The notes beneath the pieces were generated by a model. The model ran no database searches. It was not told the origin of the DNA and saw nothing but the letters and a program-made list of their open reading frames with translations. From assembly GCA_022447585.1 (NCBI GenBank), contig JAKVAR010000006.1, positions 434,001 to 498,000 on the forward strand: a stretch of 64,000 nt of DNA, in the 5' to 3' direction. Shown one piece after another: positions 18,429 through 28,000 of the stretch (within the stretch, counting starts at the first letter, position 1; every line of letters begins with the position of its first letter). Position numbers and translations under genes: made by a program. The stretch is from Crocinitomicaceae bacterium (GTDB taxonomy: Bacteria > Bacteroidota > Bacteroidia > Flavobacteriales_D > Crocinitomicaceae).

Positions 18429-19565
18429 ATGGCTAGAGTTGAACAGTTTTATTTATTGTCCCACATCTTCATTTCGTTGATTGGTGCAATTTTATTGTTG
18501 GCAACGTGGTATAATATTCGAGTAAGATTTAATAAAATTTTAAAGGAAGATGAGCTGCAGCAAAGAGTAGATAAAGGGCTGGCCTATTTGAGTGCAGCAG
18601 TTTTTATTTGGGTTTTTTCAGGCACATGGGGCTTGTTAGCGATAGATGGTAGAATGGAAAACTCTATGCTTAGCCATGCGGTCAATAGTTTTTTCTCTAC
18701 GCTAAATAGCTTTTTCTTACTATTATCTTTATTCTTCTTGGATGATTCACCAGGTTTTATTCATAAAAACACGAAAAATATTAAGTTGCTTTCAATTGGA
18801 ATTTTGATCCTTTCTGCAATGTCAATTTTATTTTTTAAATGGTTTGAAACATCTGGTTCAGTATCAATTCAGTATCAATTTATTCCAGATTTAGTCTTAT
18901 CTGTATTTACGAGTTTACTGTTGATTGTTTCCTTGTATCGTGTATTTATTCGAAGAGGTTTTAGATTGATTGCATATATTTCAGTTGTTACGGTGTTAGT
19001 GATGATGTATTCTCAATTACCCGAAGTGTTCACTGTAATGCATGACATATTTGCATCGAGCTTAATGAAGATTATTGCGAAGACCTCCCTTATTTCTATA
19101 TTCTTGGTACTGGCTACTAATTGGGTGATTCAGCTAGCGAGCACGCCAAAATCAAGTGAAATGACATTAAAGGTATCGGATTGGTCATTGATCGTTTTAT
19201 CTGTGCCGTCGAAAGGTATTTATGATGAACAAATTGATTTTGAATCAAAAACAACTCAGTTTAAAAACCTTTTAAAGTTTGCTATTCGACGAAAATTTGG
19301 TGATACTAACGATCAATACATAGAAGTTGGAAACCAAGGAGAAATTGCTAGTCAAACATATCTAACAAGAATTATTGAGAACATAAATGCGATTGCCAAT
19401 CGAGATCAAGAAGATCAACTTGAAAGAAAAGATTTGTTCACTTTTGTTGGACAAGGGAAGTACCGTCTAAGAGTTTTACCTGAAAATATCACTATAGATA
19501 AAGCTCTTTTGAATGAATTCACCAATGACATCGAACAGCTAAGTTATAAGAGTGTTGTTGGTTAA
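18429..19565 (+). CDS. Seven-helix membrane protein of unknown function
   Basis: A 378-residue protein I do not recognise. About seven hydrophobic helices (near 9-27, 51-68, 82-104, 118-136, 148-170, 176-196, 214-236) are followed by a soluble C-terminal domain of about 140 residues, probably cytoplasmic. A 7TM sensor with an intracellular output domain is one reading, but there is no known kinase, cyclase or DNA-binding motif. It follows polA by four bases; such spacing in this phylum often means only shared transcription, not shared function. Confidence 0.6.
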   Translation: MARVEQFYLLSHIFISLIGAILLLATWYNIRVRFNKILKEDELQQRVDKGLAYLSAAVFIWVFSGTWGLLAIDGRMENSMLSHAVNSFFSTLNSFFLLLSLFFLDDSPGFIHKNTKNIKLLSIGILILSAMSILFFKWFETSGSVSIQYQFIPDLVLSVFTSLLLIVSLYRVFIRRGFRLIAYISVVTVLVMMYSQLPEVFTVMHDIFASSLMKIIAKTSLISIFLVLATNWVIQLASTPKSSEMTLKVSDWSLIVLSVPSKGIYDEQIDFESKTTQFKNLLKFAIRRKFGDTNDQYIEVGNQGEIASQTYLTRIIENINAIANRDQEDQLERKDLFTFVGQGKYRLRVLPENITIDKALLNEFTNDIEQLSYKSVVG

Positions 19566-19615
19566 TTGTTTGGAAGTCAAAGCGTTAGTTCTGGTTACAA
19601 AAAATTACAATCACC

Positions 19616-19634
19616 TATAATTTGGTATAATTTG
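19616..19634 (+). repeat. Two 10-base direct repeats TATAATTTG
   Basis: TATAATTTG occurs at 19616-19624 and again at 19626-19634, with a 10-base period (about one helical turn), 69 bases before the POT transporter ATG. Each unit is close to a -7 box but has one base too many. It may be a promoter region or a binding site, or chance in AT-rich DNA. Confidence 0.3.
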
Positions 19635-19702
19635 CTACGTCCATATTTTTCCAATTAACAGTATTTCATCTTGCGAACTCTAATTGTAAAACAGTTCACA
19701 AA

Positions 19703-21262
19703 ATGGAAAAATCAGAAATTAAAAAAACAGAATTACCTCAATTATTTGGTCATCCGAGTGGGATGTTCTATTTATTCTTCGCCGAATTATGGGAACGATT
19801 CTCGTTTTATGGTATGCGCGCGTTGTTGGTTTTATACATGACTACCAAATTGCTTTACACCGATGAAATGTCATTGGGCGTTTATGCTGCATATGGTTCT
19901 TTGGTATATGCAACTCCAATTATTGGGGGTATGCTTGCCGATCGTATTTTAGGTTATCGGAGGTCCATTTTTATTGGTGGGGTTTTAATGGCAATTGGCC
20001 ATTTATTCATGACATTCGAAACGCCTTTCTTCTTCTATACTTCTTTAGCAATAATTATAGTTGGAAATGGTTTTTTTAAACCGAACATCTCTTCATTAGT
20101 TGGTGCTATTTATGAGGGTCAGGAAGAGAAAAGAGAGGCTGGATTTACGATTTTCTATCTGGGTGTAAACCTTGGAGGAATGCTTGCGCCACTCTTGTGC
20201 GCATGGTTAGGTGTAGAATATGGATGGCACTATGGATTTGGATTGGCAGGTGTAGGGATGGTTATCGGAATACTTTTCTTCTATAGAGGATTGAAACGAG
20301 ATTCTTTTGGAGAGCACGGTAAGCTTCCCGATGCTCAAATTAAGTTGTCCAAATTGGAAACGCAAAGAAAGCAGGTATCGGTTATATTGATGGCTATTGC
20401 TTCCGTTCCTCTTTTTGCAGCAATCATTTATTTCTATCAATATGAGCATTGGCTTGTACTTATTGCAACAATTGTTGTCGCTGTTGTTTTAGGACGCATG
20501 TTGATTCAGGTTTCTAAAGTTGAAAGACAACGACTCTCGATCGTAATTTATTTTACGCTAATGGCAACTTTATTTTGGGCGATTTTTGAACAAGCGGGTT
20601 CTTCTCTAACACTTTTTGCAGATAGAAACGTGAATCTTATTTTTTTAAATGCAGCACAAACTAACAGTATCAATTCAGGTTTTATCTTTCTTTTAGCTAT
20701 ACCATTCTCAATTATGTGGACCTACCTTTCACGCAAGAAGAAAAATCCTAAATCTCCTGTAAAATTTGCATTTGGATTGATTCTATTAGGTCTAGGTTAT
20801 TTGGTTTTTGCTATGAGTGCATATAGGGTCGATAACGCCGGACAAGTTCCTATGTTTTATCTTTTGTTTGGCACGTTAATTTACACTGTGGGTGAATTGT
20901 TTCTTTCGCCAGTAGGTTTAACGAAGGTAACTGAGTTGTCCCCAGCTAAGTATGCAGGGTTTATCATGGGAGTTTGGCTTTTGGCTTCATTTTATGGACA
21001 CTTTTTTTCTGGTCAAATTGCGAAATTAACTGCGGTAAGTTCGTCAGGTGAAGCAAGTACTGCTTTGCAATGGATGAATCCGCTAATTGAAGTTTGTACG
21101 GGAATGGATTTTAATGTGGTTTCAACACAATCTTCTGCATTTCAACAATTGTATCAGTATGTAAGTATTTATACTCTTTTTGGTGTTGTTGCTGTTACGA
21201 TAGGTCTATTATCTTTATTGATAGCTCCTTGGATAAGTAAACGAATGCATGGTGTACATTAA
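19703..21262 (+). CDS. POT/PTR family proton-dependent oligopeptide transporter
   Basis: Imports di- and tripeptides with protons. The 519-residue protein has about 12-14 helices. Helix 1 holds the ExxER signature (E28, E31, R32 in FFAELWERFSFYGMRA) that couples proton and peptide binding. The second family signature region GNGFFKPNISSLVG is also present. Length and gene start fit the family. It converges with the PrsW-type protease gene, with essentially no gap between the two stops. Secreted proteases elsewhere in the window would supply its substrate; this link is inferred. Confidence 0.92.
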   Translation: MEKSEIKKTELPQLFGHPSGMFYLFFAELWERFSFYGMRALLVLYMTTKLLYTDEMSLGVYAAYGSLVYATPIIGGMLADRILGYRRSIFIGGVLMAIGHLFMTFETPFFFYTSLAIIIVGNGFFKPNISSLVGAIYEGQEEKREAGFTIFYLGVNLGGMLAPLLCAWLGVEYGWHYGFGLAGVGMVIGILFFYRGLKRDSFGEHGKLPDAQIKLSKLETQRKQVSVILMAIASVPLFAAIIYFYQYEHWLVLIATIVVAVVLGRMLIQVSKVERQRLSIVIYFTLMATLFWAIFEQAGSSLTLFADRNVNLIFLNAAQTNSINSGFIFLLAIPFSIMWTYLSRKKKNPKSPVKFAFGLILLGLGYLVFAMSAYRVDNAGQVPMFYLLFGTLIYTVGELFLSPVGLTKVTELSPAKYAGFIMGVWLLASFYGHFFSGQIAKLTAVSSSGEASTALQWMNPLIEVCTGMDFNVVSTQSSAFQQLYQYVSIYTLFGVVAVTIGLLSLLIAPWISKRMHGVH

Positions 21263-21263
21263 A

Positions 21264-23330
21264 TTATCTTGCAGGCCTAGAATAACTGCGACCAGCATAC
21301 CTGAAATCGGAAATGTCAAATGGCTTTTCTGATTTTAGGTTTATCTCTTTAGGAATTAACATTAGGTAGATTTCAACTTTATCATCTAGCAAGGATTTTC
21401 CTTCGGATTTACACTTGATAATAACCGTAGTATCATCATAATTAGGAAACCCTAAAGGCGATGAAAATTCAAATAAATACCATCCAGATGCACCACCAAG
21501 CGAAAACTCATTTATGCACCGCCCCTTTTTGGGCAATAAAGAGCCAACATAACTATTTGATTTTGGAGCAAATAGTGTAAGTTGATTTCCGATAATTTTC
21601 AATCTGTTTTCGTCAATATCTTCATAATCAGTGCCGGTGGAAAAACTTGGGAGAATAGCCAAACGCGGAACAGGAATTTTGAAAGGATACCAACCTTCTT
21701 TTAATGTAAAGTTCAATAAGATGAAAGACATATAAACTAAGAAAGCGGCAATAACCCATGCAGAACCTGCAAGTGCACTGTTACCATAATTGTATCCATA
21801 TTGAATTGATAAAATGATGTATTCGATCATAAGAATTGCGAACATTGCAAACATTAGGATGTCTAATTGATATGCTCCATTAAATGTTTCTTTTGTAAAG
21901 AATCTGGAGTTACCAATGGCGTTTTTTTGGAAGAAAAACCAGATGCTAATGGTAATAATGAAAAAGATTAAAGTGACTATTTCCATTCCTTCTGCGGAAG
22001 AACTAATTAGCCAAAAATCATAAAAACCATGTGCAATGGCTGCTAAAACAAACCCGATTAAAGGAACTAATTTCTTCCATATTGGATCTTTGATTTTGAA
22101 ACGTGCTAAAACCAATGAATAGGCAACTATTGAAGCATCGAACATATGACCCATTGTAGACATGATTGCACGAACAACGATGTTTTCGGCATCTTCTAAA
22201 TAAGTCCAATTCTCGGCAAAGGCAAAACCCAGTGCGGCAACAGATGCATAAAGTATATAATCGAAAGGCTCCTTCATTTTCTTTGTTAACATCGCGAAAG
22301 CTAACCAAGGGATTAATTTTACGATTTCTTCAGAGCCACCGATTACAATCACACAATACAAAAAATCATTCCAACCTGAACCGTTAATTCTAAACTCTAA
22401 AACATAATGAGCAAAATCGTATAGTGGAAGACAGAAGAATGTGAAGAATATACCACCGATAAATACTTGAATCAAATCGCTCCACTTTTCTTTGTTGAAG
22501 ATGTCCATTTCGCGTAAAAAAATGATCCACATAATGGAAATACATAATCCTGCCAAAAATGGCATCAGTCCAATGTTAAATAGTCTTTCTTTTATAATTA
22601 TCAAGGTATATTTTCCATAGGCTCCATGCTTAAAATATTCGGGCTTCAAGATGTAGTGAGGTAATTGTTTTGCTTCTTCGGAATTGAGGATAAAATCAGA
22701 AAATTGATCTGTTTTGTAGTTTTTGTAAATCTCGTATAAGGCTATATATGACTTTTGATAAGTTGGGTTTAATTCTATTTCTTTGAGGAAGTGAGCTTCA
22801 GCAATCTGAAAATTACCGGTTTCTCCTAGTTGAATTCCCCGGATATAATTTATGAAACGATTTTTATTATAATCTAGCTCATATCCAAAGTTCTTATCTA
22901 TAAATGGTTCCTTATCTCTGCACCTCATTAAGGCGTACTGAGTAGCAATAGAAAGGATTTCTGGGTCGTCAGTGAAACGTTCAAAATTGATGTATGTACA
23001 TTCAGAAATAAGCTCTTCAATGGAAGCATCAACATAATCGAAATATAAAGGGATGTCGTTTGGTGTAGCATTTAGTTGGTATTCATAAGCCGCAATTAAA
23101 TCTGTACCAAAACTTTCTTCTTCAGATTCTTTCAAGTTCTCTTCGGCGGTAATCCAGCGGCCACTTGATCCAAGAATGTTAATTAGAATGATAGGAATGA
23201 AAGTCATACCAACAAGTATTATTAGCTTGTTGTATTTAAACCAAATAGATTGATGTTTGCGTGAAGAAATAAAGTCTGAACGATAAATGATACCAATCAC
23301 AAATAAAATAGTAATTAGCGCGAAAATCAT
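21264..23330 (-). CDS. PrsW-family intramembrane metalloprotease with N-terminal extension
   Basis: Bacillus PrsW cleaves the anti-sigma factor RsiW within the membrane. This 688-residue homologue has the family motifs in order: EExxK at 334-338 (GGSEEIVK), FAFAEN at 369-374, a His at 395 (GHMFDAS) and HGFYDF at 434-439. Two N-terminal helices (1-15, 36-54) precede a soluble region of about 190 residues resembling TPR repeats (GNFQIAEAHFLKEIELNP). Further helices and a C-terminal soluble part of about 130 residues follow the catalytic core. It is much longer than Bacillus PrsW. Probably co-transcribed with the DUF6438 lipoprotein, 37 bases upstream. The substrate is unknown; no sigma/anti-sigma pair is nearby. 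Confidence 0.85.
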   Translation of the reverse strand: MIFALITILFVIGIIYRSDFISSRKHQSIWFKYNKLIILVGMTFIPIILINILGSSGRWITAEENLKESEEESFGTDLIAAYEYQLNATPNDIPLYFDYVDASIEELISECTYINFERFTDDPEILSIATQYALMRCRDKEPFIDKNFGYELDYNKNRFINYIRGIQLGETGNFQIAEAHFLKEIELNPTYQKSYIALYEIYKNYKTDQFSDFILNSEEAKQLPHYILKPEYFKHGAYGKYTLIIIKERLFNIGLMPFLAGLCISIMWIIFLREMDIFNKEKWSDLIQVFIGGIFFTFFCLPLYDFAHYVLEFRINGSGWNDFLYCVIVIGGSEEIVKLIPWLAFAMLTKKMKEPFDYILYASVAALGFAFAENWTYLEDAENIVVRAIMSTMGHMFDASIVAYSLVLARFKIKDPIWKKLVPLIGFVLAAIAHGFYDFWLISSSAEGMEIVTLIFFIITISIWFFFQKNAIGNSRFFTKETFNGAYQLDILMFAMFAILMIEYIILSIQYGYNYGNSALAGSAWVIAAFLVYMSFILLNFTLKEGWYPFKIPVPRLAILPSFSTGTDYEDIDENRLKIIGNQLTLFAPKSNSYVGSLLPKKGRCINEFSLGGASGWYLFEFSSPLGFPNYDDTTVIIKCKSEGKSLLDDKVEIYLMLIPKEINLKSEKPFDISDFRYAGRSYSRPAR

Positions 23331-23367
23331 AAATGAACTTATTTTAGAAAAGTTAGCCGATACTTAA

Positions 23368-23910
23368 TTACTTTTGCTTCGGCTCCGGAGTTTTAACCCA
23401 ATTTTCAGATTCAATTAAGGCGTCAAATAGTTTTTCGAAAGCTTTCAATTCTATTGGGTAACCATAACGTTTTACAACTTGTTTTTTAACGCCATTCAAG
23501 ACAATTGAAGTTGTTGTTGAAGGTAAATCTGATATCCCAGCGTTGTCATAAACATCTTCCATATCCATGTATTTTATGTCTTTTGCCTTTTGAGCAAATG
23601 CGGCCATTTCTTCTTTAGATAATTTTGCCGAAAACAGACCCTCTAATTCCAAGTTCGCAATTGCATGTAATGTTACTGTTCCATTATTGTATATTTTCAA
23701 TTCGAAAACGGGACATGTTCCATAGCAATACCCACGTTTCATTGTGGCGAAGATGTTGTCTTCTGAAAGTTTTGCATTTTCTTCAGAAAATTCCACTTGA
23801 TCATTTTGAATTGTTTCTTTGATGCTTGAAGATTCCGCAGCTTTCTGTGTATTGGCGCAAGAAGCGAAAATGAATGTTATAGCAATTAATGAAATGAGGT
23901 ATCTGAACAT
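23368..23910 (-). CDS. DUF6438 lipoprotein
   Basis: A 180-residue lipoprotein: signal peptide with lipobox FASC, so Cys18 would be lipidated. The mature protein has GYCYGTCPVFELKIYNNG, the paired-cysteine GxCxGxCPxY/F signature of DUF6438, a Bacteroidota family of unknown role. The N-terminal linker is rich in Ser, Glu and Lys, as expected for a membrane tether. It has a good promoter and lies divergent from the DUF2891 gene. Confidence 0.8.
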   Translation of the reverse strand: MFRYLISLIAITFIFASCANTQKAAESSSIKETIQNDQVEFSEENAKLSEDNIFATMKRGYCYGTCPVFELKIYNNGTVTLHAIANLELEGLFSAKLSKEEMAAFAQKAKDIKYMDMEDVYDNAGISDLPSTTTSIVLNGVKKQVVKRYGYPIELKAFEKLFDALIESENWVKTPEPKQK

Positions 23911-23926
23911 AATTGAAAATTTTATC

Positions 23927-23957
23927 TAAAGGTATCGTTTGTGTTTGTAATTGCAAA
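23927..23957 (-). promoter_or_regulatory. Promoter of DUF6438 lipoprotein
   Basis: Read on the minus strand: TTTG (23957-23954), 19 bases, then TACCTTTA (23934-23927), 7 of 8 to the -7 consensus. Predicted transcript start near 23921, about eleven bases before the ATG. It lies back to back with the DUF2891 promoter; the two -33 boxes are only three bases apart. Confidence 0.6.
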
Positions 23958-23960
23958 TAG

Positions 23961-23990
23961 TTTGCCACTAACAGTGTATTTGTATCTTTA
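23961..23990 (+). promoter_or_regulatory. Promoter of DUF2891 gene
   Basis: TTTG (23961-23964), 18 bases, TATCTTTA (23983-23990), 7 of 8 to consensus. The predicted start of transcription falls at or next to the ATG (23994), so the mRNA may have almost no leader. Confidence 0.6.
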
Positions 23991-23993
23991 GCT

Positions 23994-25088
23994 ATGCGAA
24001 CTTCTATTTTATGTGCCTTTTTGTTGTTTTTGTTTTCATGTCAAGTTGAGCAAAAACAAGTTGATTTAAACCCTGAATTAGTCGGATATGATGCAATGCA
24101 ATTAAGTTTGGACGAAGCGGAAAGGCTAGTTCATCTGCCATTAGGATGCATTGATACGGAATATCCGAATAAGTTGAATCAAGTAATTAGTTCTGATGAT
24201 GACTTAGTCTCTCCAACAGATCTTCACCCTGCTTTTTACGGTTGTTTTGATTGGCATTCTGCGGTTCATGGGCACTGGTCTCTTGTTCGTCTTTTAAAAT
24301 CGTTTCCAAATCTGAAAGAAAGGAGTGTAATTATTGATAGATTGAAAGAGCATTTATCCAAAGAAAACATCTCAGGTGAAATAGAATATTTTGAGCTTGA
24401 AACAAGTCAAGGGTTTGAACGAATGTACGGGTGGGCATGGTTGTTAAAACTTTCTGAAGAATTAAAAAGCTGGGATGATCCTGAAGCTATAGTACTAGAG
24501 GAAAACCTCAGACCGCTTTCAGAATTGATTGCAAATAGAGTTGAAGCGTTTTTGCCAAAATTGAATTATGCCATTAGAGTTGGAACACATACTAACACTG
24601 CTTTTGCAATGACGATGATATACGATTATGCAGTTGTATATGGTAATGAGTCCTTGCTTAGGGTTGTTACAGATAGAGCGAAGTTTTATTTTCTAAATGA
24701 TATAGATTGTCCGCTGGGTTGGGAACCAGGTGGATATGACTTTTTGTCGCCTTGTTTGGAAGAAGCGGATTTAATGAGGAGGATATTAAGCAAGGAAGAT
24801 TTTAAGCGATGGTTGAAAGAATTCTTACCTCAAATAACAAAGGGCGATTTTGAGTTGGAGCCGGGGTTAGTTTCTGATCGTGAAGATGGACATCTAGTTC
24901 ATTTGGATGGCTTAAATTACAGTCGTGCATGGTGCCTTTTTGGTATTGCAAAGACGTTACCAGAATACAATTATTTAGTTGAGGTGGGAAATAAACATAT
25001 AGAACATTCGTTACCGTCTTTAACAGATGGCAATTATGAAGGAGGGCATTGGTTGGCTAGTTTTGCGTTGATGTGTTTGACGGATTAA
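23994..25088 (+). CDS. DUF2891 lipoprotein
   Basis: A 364-residue protein of the DUF2891 family, recognised by HPAFYGCFDWHSAVHGHWSLVRLL near residue 80, GTHTNTAFAM near 200 and a C-terminal EGGHWLASFAL. The family is helical, in the manner of alpha/alpha-barrel enzymes, and the many conserved His and Trp suggest a sugar-active or other hydrolytic enzyme; no activity is established. The N-terminus (LFLFSC) is a lipobox, so the protein is probably membrane-anchored outside the cytoplasm. The 3' end overlaps the converging helicase gene by four bases. Confidence 0.82.
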   Translation: MRTSILCAFLLFLFSCQVEQKQVDLNPELVGYDAMQLSLDEAERLVHLPLGCIDTEYPNKLNQVISSDDDLVSPTDLHPAFYGCFDWHSAVHGHWSLVRLLKSFPNLKERSVIIDRLKEHLSKENISGEIEYFELETSQGFERMYGWAWLLKLSEELKSWDDPEAIVLEENLRPLSELIANRVEAFLPKLNYAIRVGTHTNTAFAMTMIYDYAVVYGNESLLRVVTDRAKFYFLNDIDCPLGWEPGGYDFLSPCLEEADLMRRILSKEDFKRWLKEFLPQITKGDFELEPGLVSDREDGHLVHLDGLNYSRAWCLFGIAKTLPEYNYLVEVGNKHIEHSLPSLTDGNYEGGHWLASFALMCLTD

Positions 25089-28000
25089 TTAAATTGAACA
25101 ACCCAACCTCGATTAATCAGAACAGTAGTTAATGTGTGAAGTTCTTTTGCATTCGTTATGGTTTCATGAATGTTTTCGAAGGTTAGAGTGTTTCCATCGA
25201 TTGTTGGGTTTAAGCCAAACGGGAACAAATAGTCTTCTTTTGAATCATAACCTTCAGAAAATAAAATCCATTGTTTTAAAAGGTTTATCGATTCATTATC
25301 GGTTACTTTAAAATCAGACGACTTAACGGAGCAAAAAAAGTCAATTGAGCATTTTGACCGAGTCAATAATACATTCAATCGATTGCGTCCATTTGCAGTG
25401 TTCATTGGTCCAAAACGCATATGAAAATCTCCATTTTCATTTTTACCATAACCAAAACTGATCATTAAATGGTCACATTCATCACCTTGAACGTTTTCTA
25501 ATGATTTCAAAAACCCCTTATTGTTGTCAATGTTATTCGCTAGCTTTTCTTGAGCAGAATTTGATAAAGCACTCCAGATAGCAGAGAGTTGATTTTCGGA
25601 AAAAGCAACAATACCGATATTGTCTGAAAATTTCAAACGATTTTCTATTTGATTGGCGATAGCTTTCGCTTCTAGCTTGTTTTTGCCGTCTATAAAACGT
25701 CCTTCTTCAATGAAATAATGATTTAATGGATTAATGGCTTTATAGGCAGGATAGGCGCGAAGTTCACTTTGATAGAACTGTGTATTACTGAATTCGACTA
25801 AACTTGGATGCTGACTTCTATAATGATGTTTTAATCGCACGTTCGGCCAGTAGTAATTAGCTTGATGAAGAATGTCCAATGGTTCTTGTTCTCCTGATTT
25901 AAAATAAGATGTTGGTCCCATTTGATGTTCATCTCCTGCAATCACAATTTGGGTAGAACGATGAATTGTTCCTAATGCATTTTGAATTGGAATTTGACTG
26001 GCTTCATCAAAAATTGCAAGATCAAAAATAGCTTCTTTAAGAGGAAAGCAATTGGCAACCTGAGTTGGGTTACTTAACCATATAGGCTTTAGTAGTTTAA
26101 TCCAAATTGATGCTTCAGATTGTTGCATCTCCCTTAACGATGGATGGCTCTTTGTTTTTCTAAACTCTTTAACTAAAATGGCTTTACCTTTTCTTAACGT
26201 AGCTTTGAGTTTCTTTTGGTCTTCTGAAAGTTTTCGAGCCGGTGTATTTAGAATTTCATGATAGAATTTGAACTTCGAAATAATCCCACTTTCTATTTCA
26301 TTCGAAAATGATTTTTGCTCTTCTTGATAGGCACTCTGAACATCAATTACCAGTTCTTTTATATCTGCTATTTTGAAGTTTGAAAATGCTGGAAACTGCT
26401 CTTTAAATCGAACAAAATGGCTTTGCAGAAGTTGACCTTCATAAGATTCTAGACTTCTATTTCCTTGTAGTGATTTTAAGGCTGATTCTTCCAGCGAAGT
26501 CAGCTCTTTCTTTAGTGATATAATTTCTCCTAGCTTAATGGATAGCTGGTTAAGAAAAGAAATAATATTTGTGTCATTTTTGAAGTTAAAATGCGCCTTC
26601 AAATCCAGGTACAAATTTTTGATTACCGTATGATGGGAGGTCATTTTTCGCCTTTTATGCGCTGGAATTTGTTTTAATTCATCCCATTGTTCTGTACTAA
26701 ATTGATTTAAAGTTAGGAAGATTGAATCCACTTCAATTTCTGGAGAATCTATGCCTAAATCGCAAAAATCAACTAAAATTTTTGAGTATCGTTTGTATGA
26801 TTCAATTTCTTCTTTTCTTTTTTCCAACGTTTTTAATGCCGAATTAAAAGAGGTGTTGGCAATAGATGCCCACCTTTTCCTCAAGCGTTTTCGATCGAAA
26901 TAACCCGGCGAACTAGCGATTGCATTAATCAATTCGTTAGTTTCAAGTTCAGATGGAATCACTTTCCAATGGGATTGATTTTGTGCAATGTTATCCAATT
27001 CAATAGCGGCTGCTAAATGCTTTTTTCGTAAACTTAAGAAACGTTTATTGGGACGTGATCCAATGTTAAATATGGGAGCATATTTTTTGTAAAACTCATT
27101 CTCAAAAATTTGGCAATTAACGGCTTCTTTTTGTATTGTGCTGAGTGAACTCCATTGCTCAACTTCAAATACCTCTGATAATTCAGAAAGTATAATTTTC
27201 CACGCTTCAATTTTCTCATCTAAATGATCAAATTGATCACCACTTATAACGCTAGGTTTTAAATATCCAACAACATTATCGAGTTTTAAATCATAGATTG
27301 ATTGAATCGAATTCTTTGACTTTAAAAAGGAATCAATTGAAACGACTTCACTCGTGTAATTATGCTTAATCAAATGATGTCTTTTGGCAAGTTGGTGAAA
27401 TTGAGTAAACGATATTCCTCCAATTAATTTATTATTGCTCAGTAAATCCAGACTCATTTGAAGTTTGTCTAAATATTGGTCAGATAAGAGTAGGTTGTTT
27501 TCTGTTTTCAAGATTGAATTTTCTACGAAATCCCAAGTGGATTTTAAATCTTGCAAGAATGACCTACTTATATTATTTGCACTAGCAATAAACGAAAATT
27601 TATCTAGGTTGAATGTCGAAAGCTTTTTTTGAATAACTTCCAATGCAACTCTTTTTTCAGAGACAACAATCGCAGATTTGTCTGAATAAATGAGCTTTGA
27701 TATTAAGTTTGTTAACACCTGCGACTTTCCCGTGCCTGGAGGGCCCTGAATTACACAATGTCCACGAGCAACCTGATCAAAAACAAGGTCGTGGTCAACG
27801 TCTGAATTTAGAATAGATTTTCTGGTTAGCACGGATGACTTGAAATTATTCTCAACATAACCACCAAAGATTTCAGCCAAATTCGGTGATTTCTTTAAAG
27901 AAATGATTTCTTCTAATTCTTTGATGATAAAATATCGGTGATGATGAAAATTTCCAATGCTTTGAACTGCTTTATCTATTGCGAAACCAATTTCTCGAAG

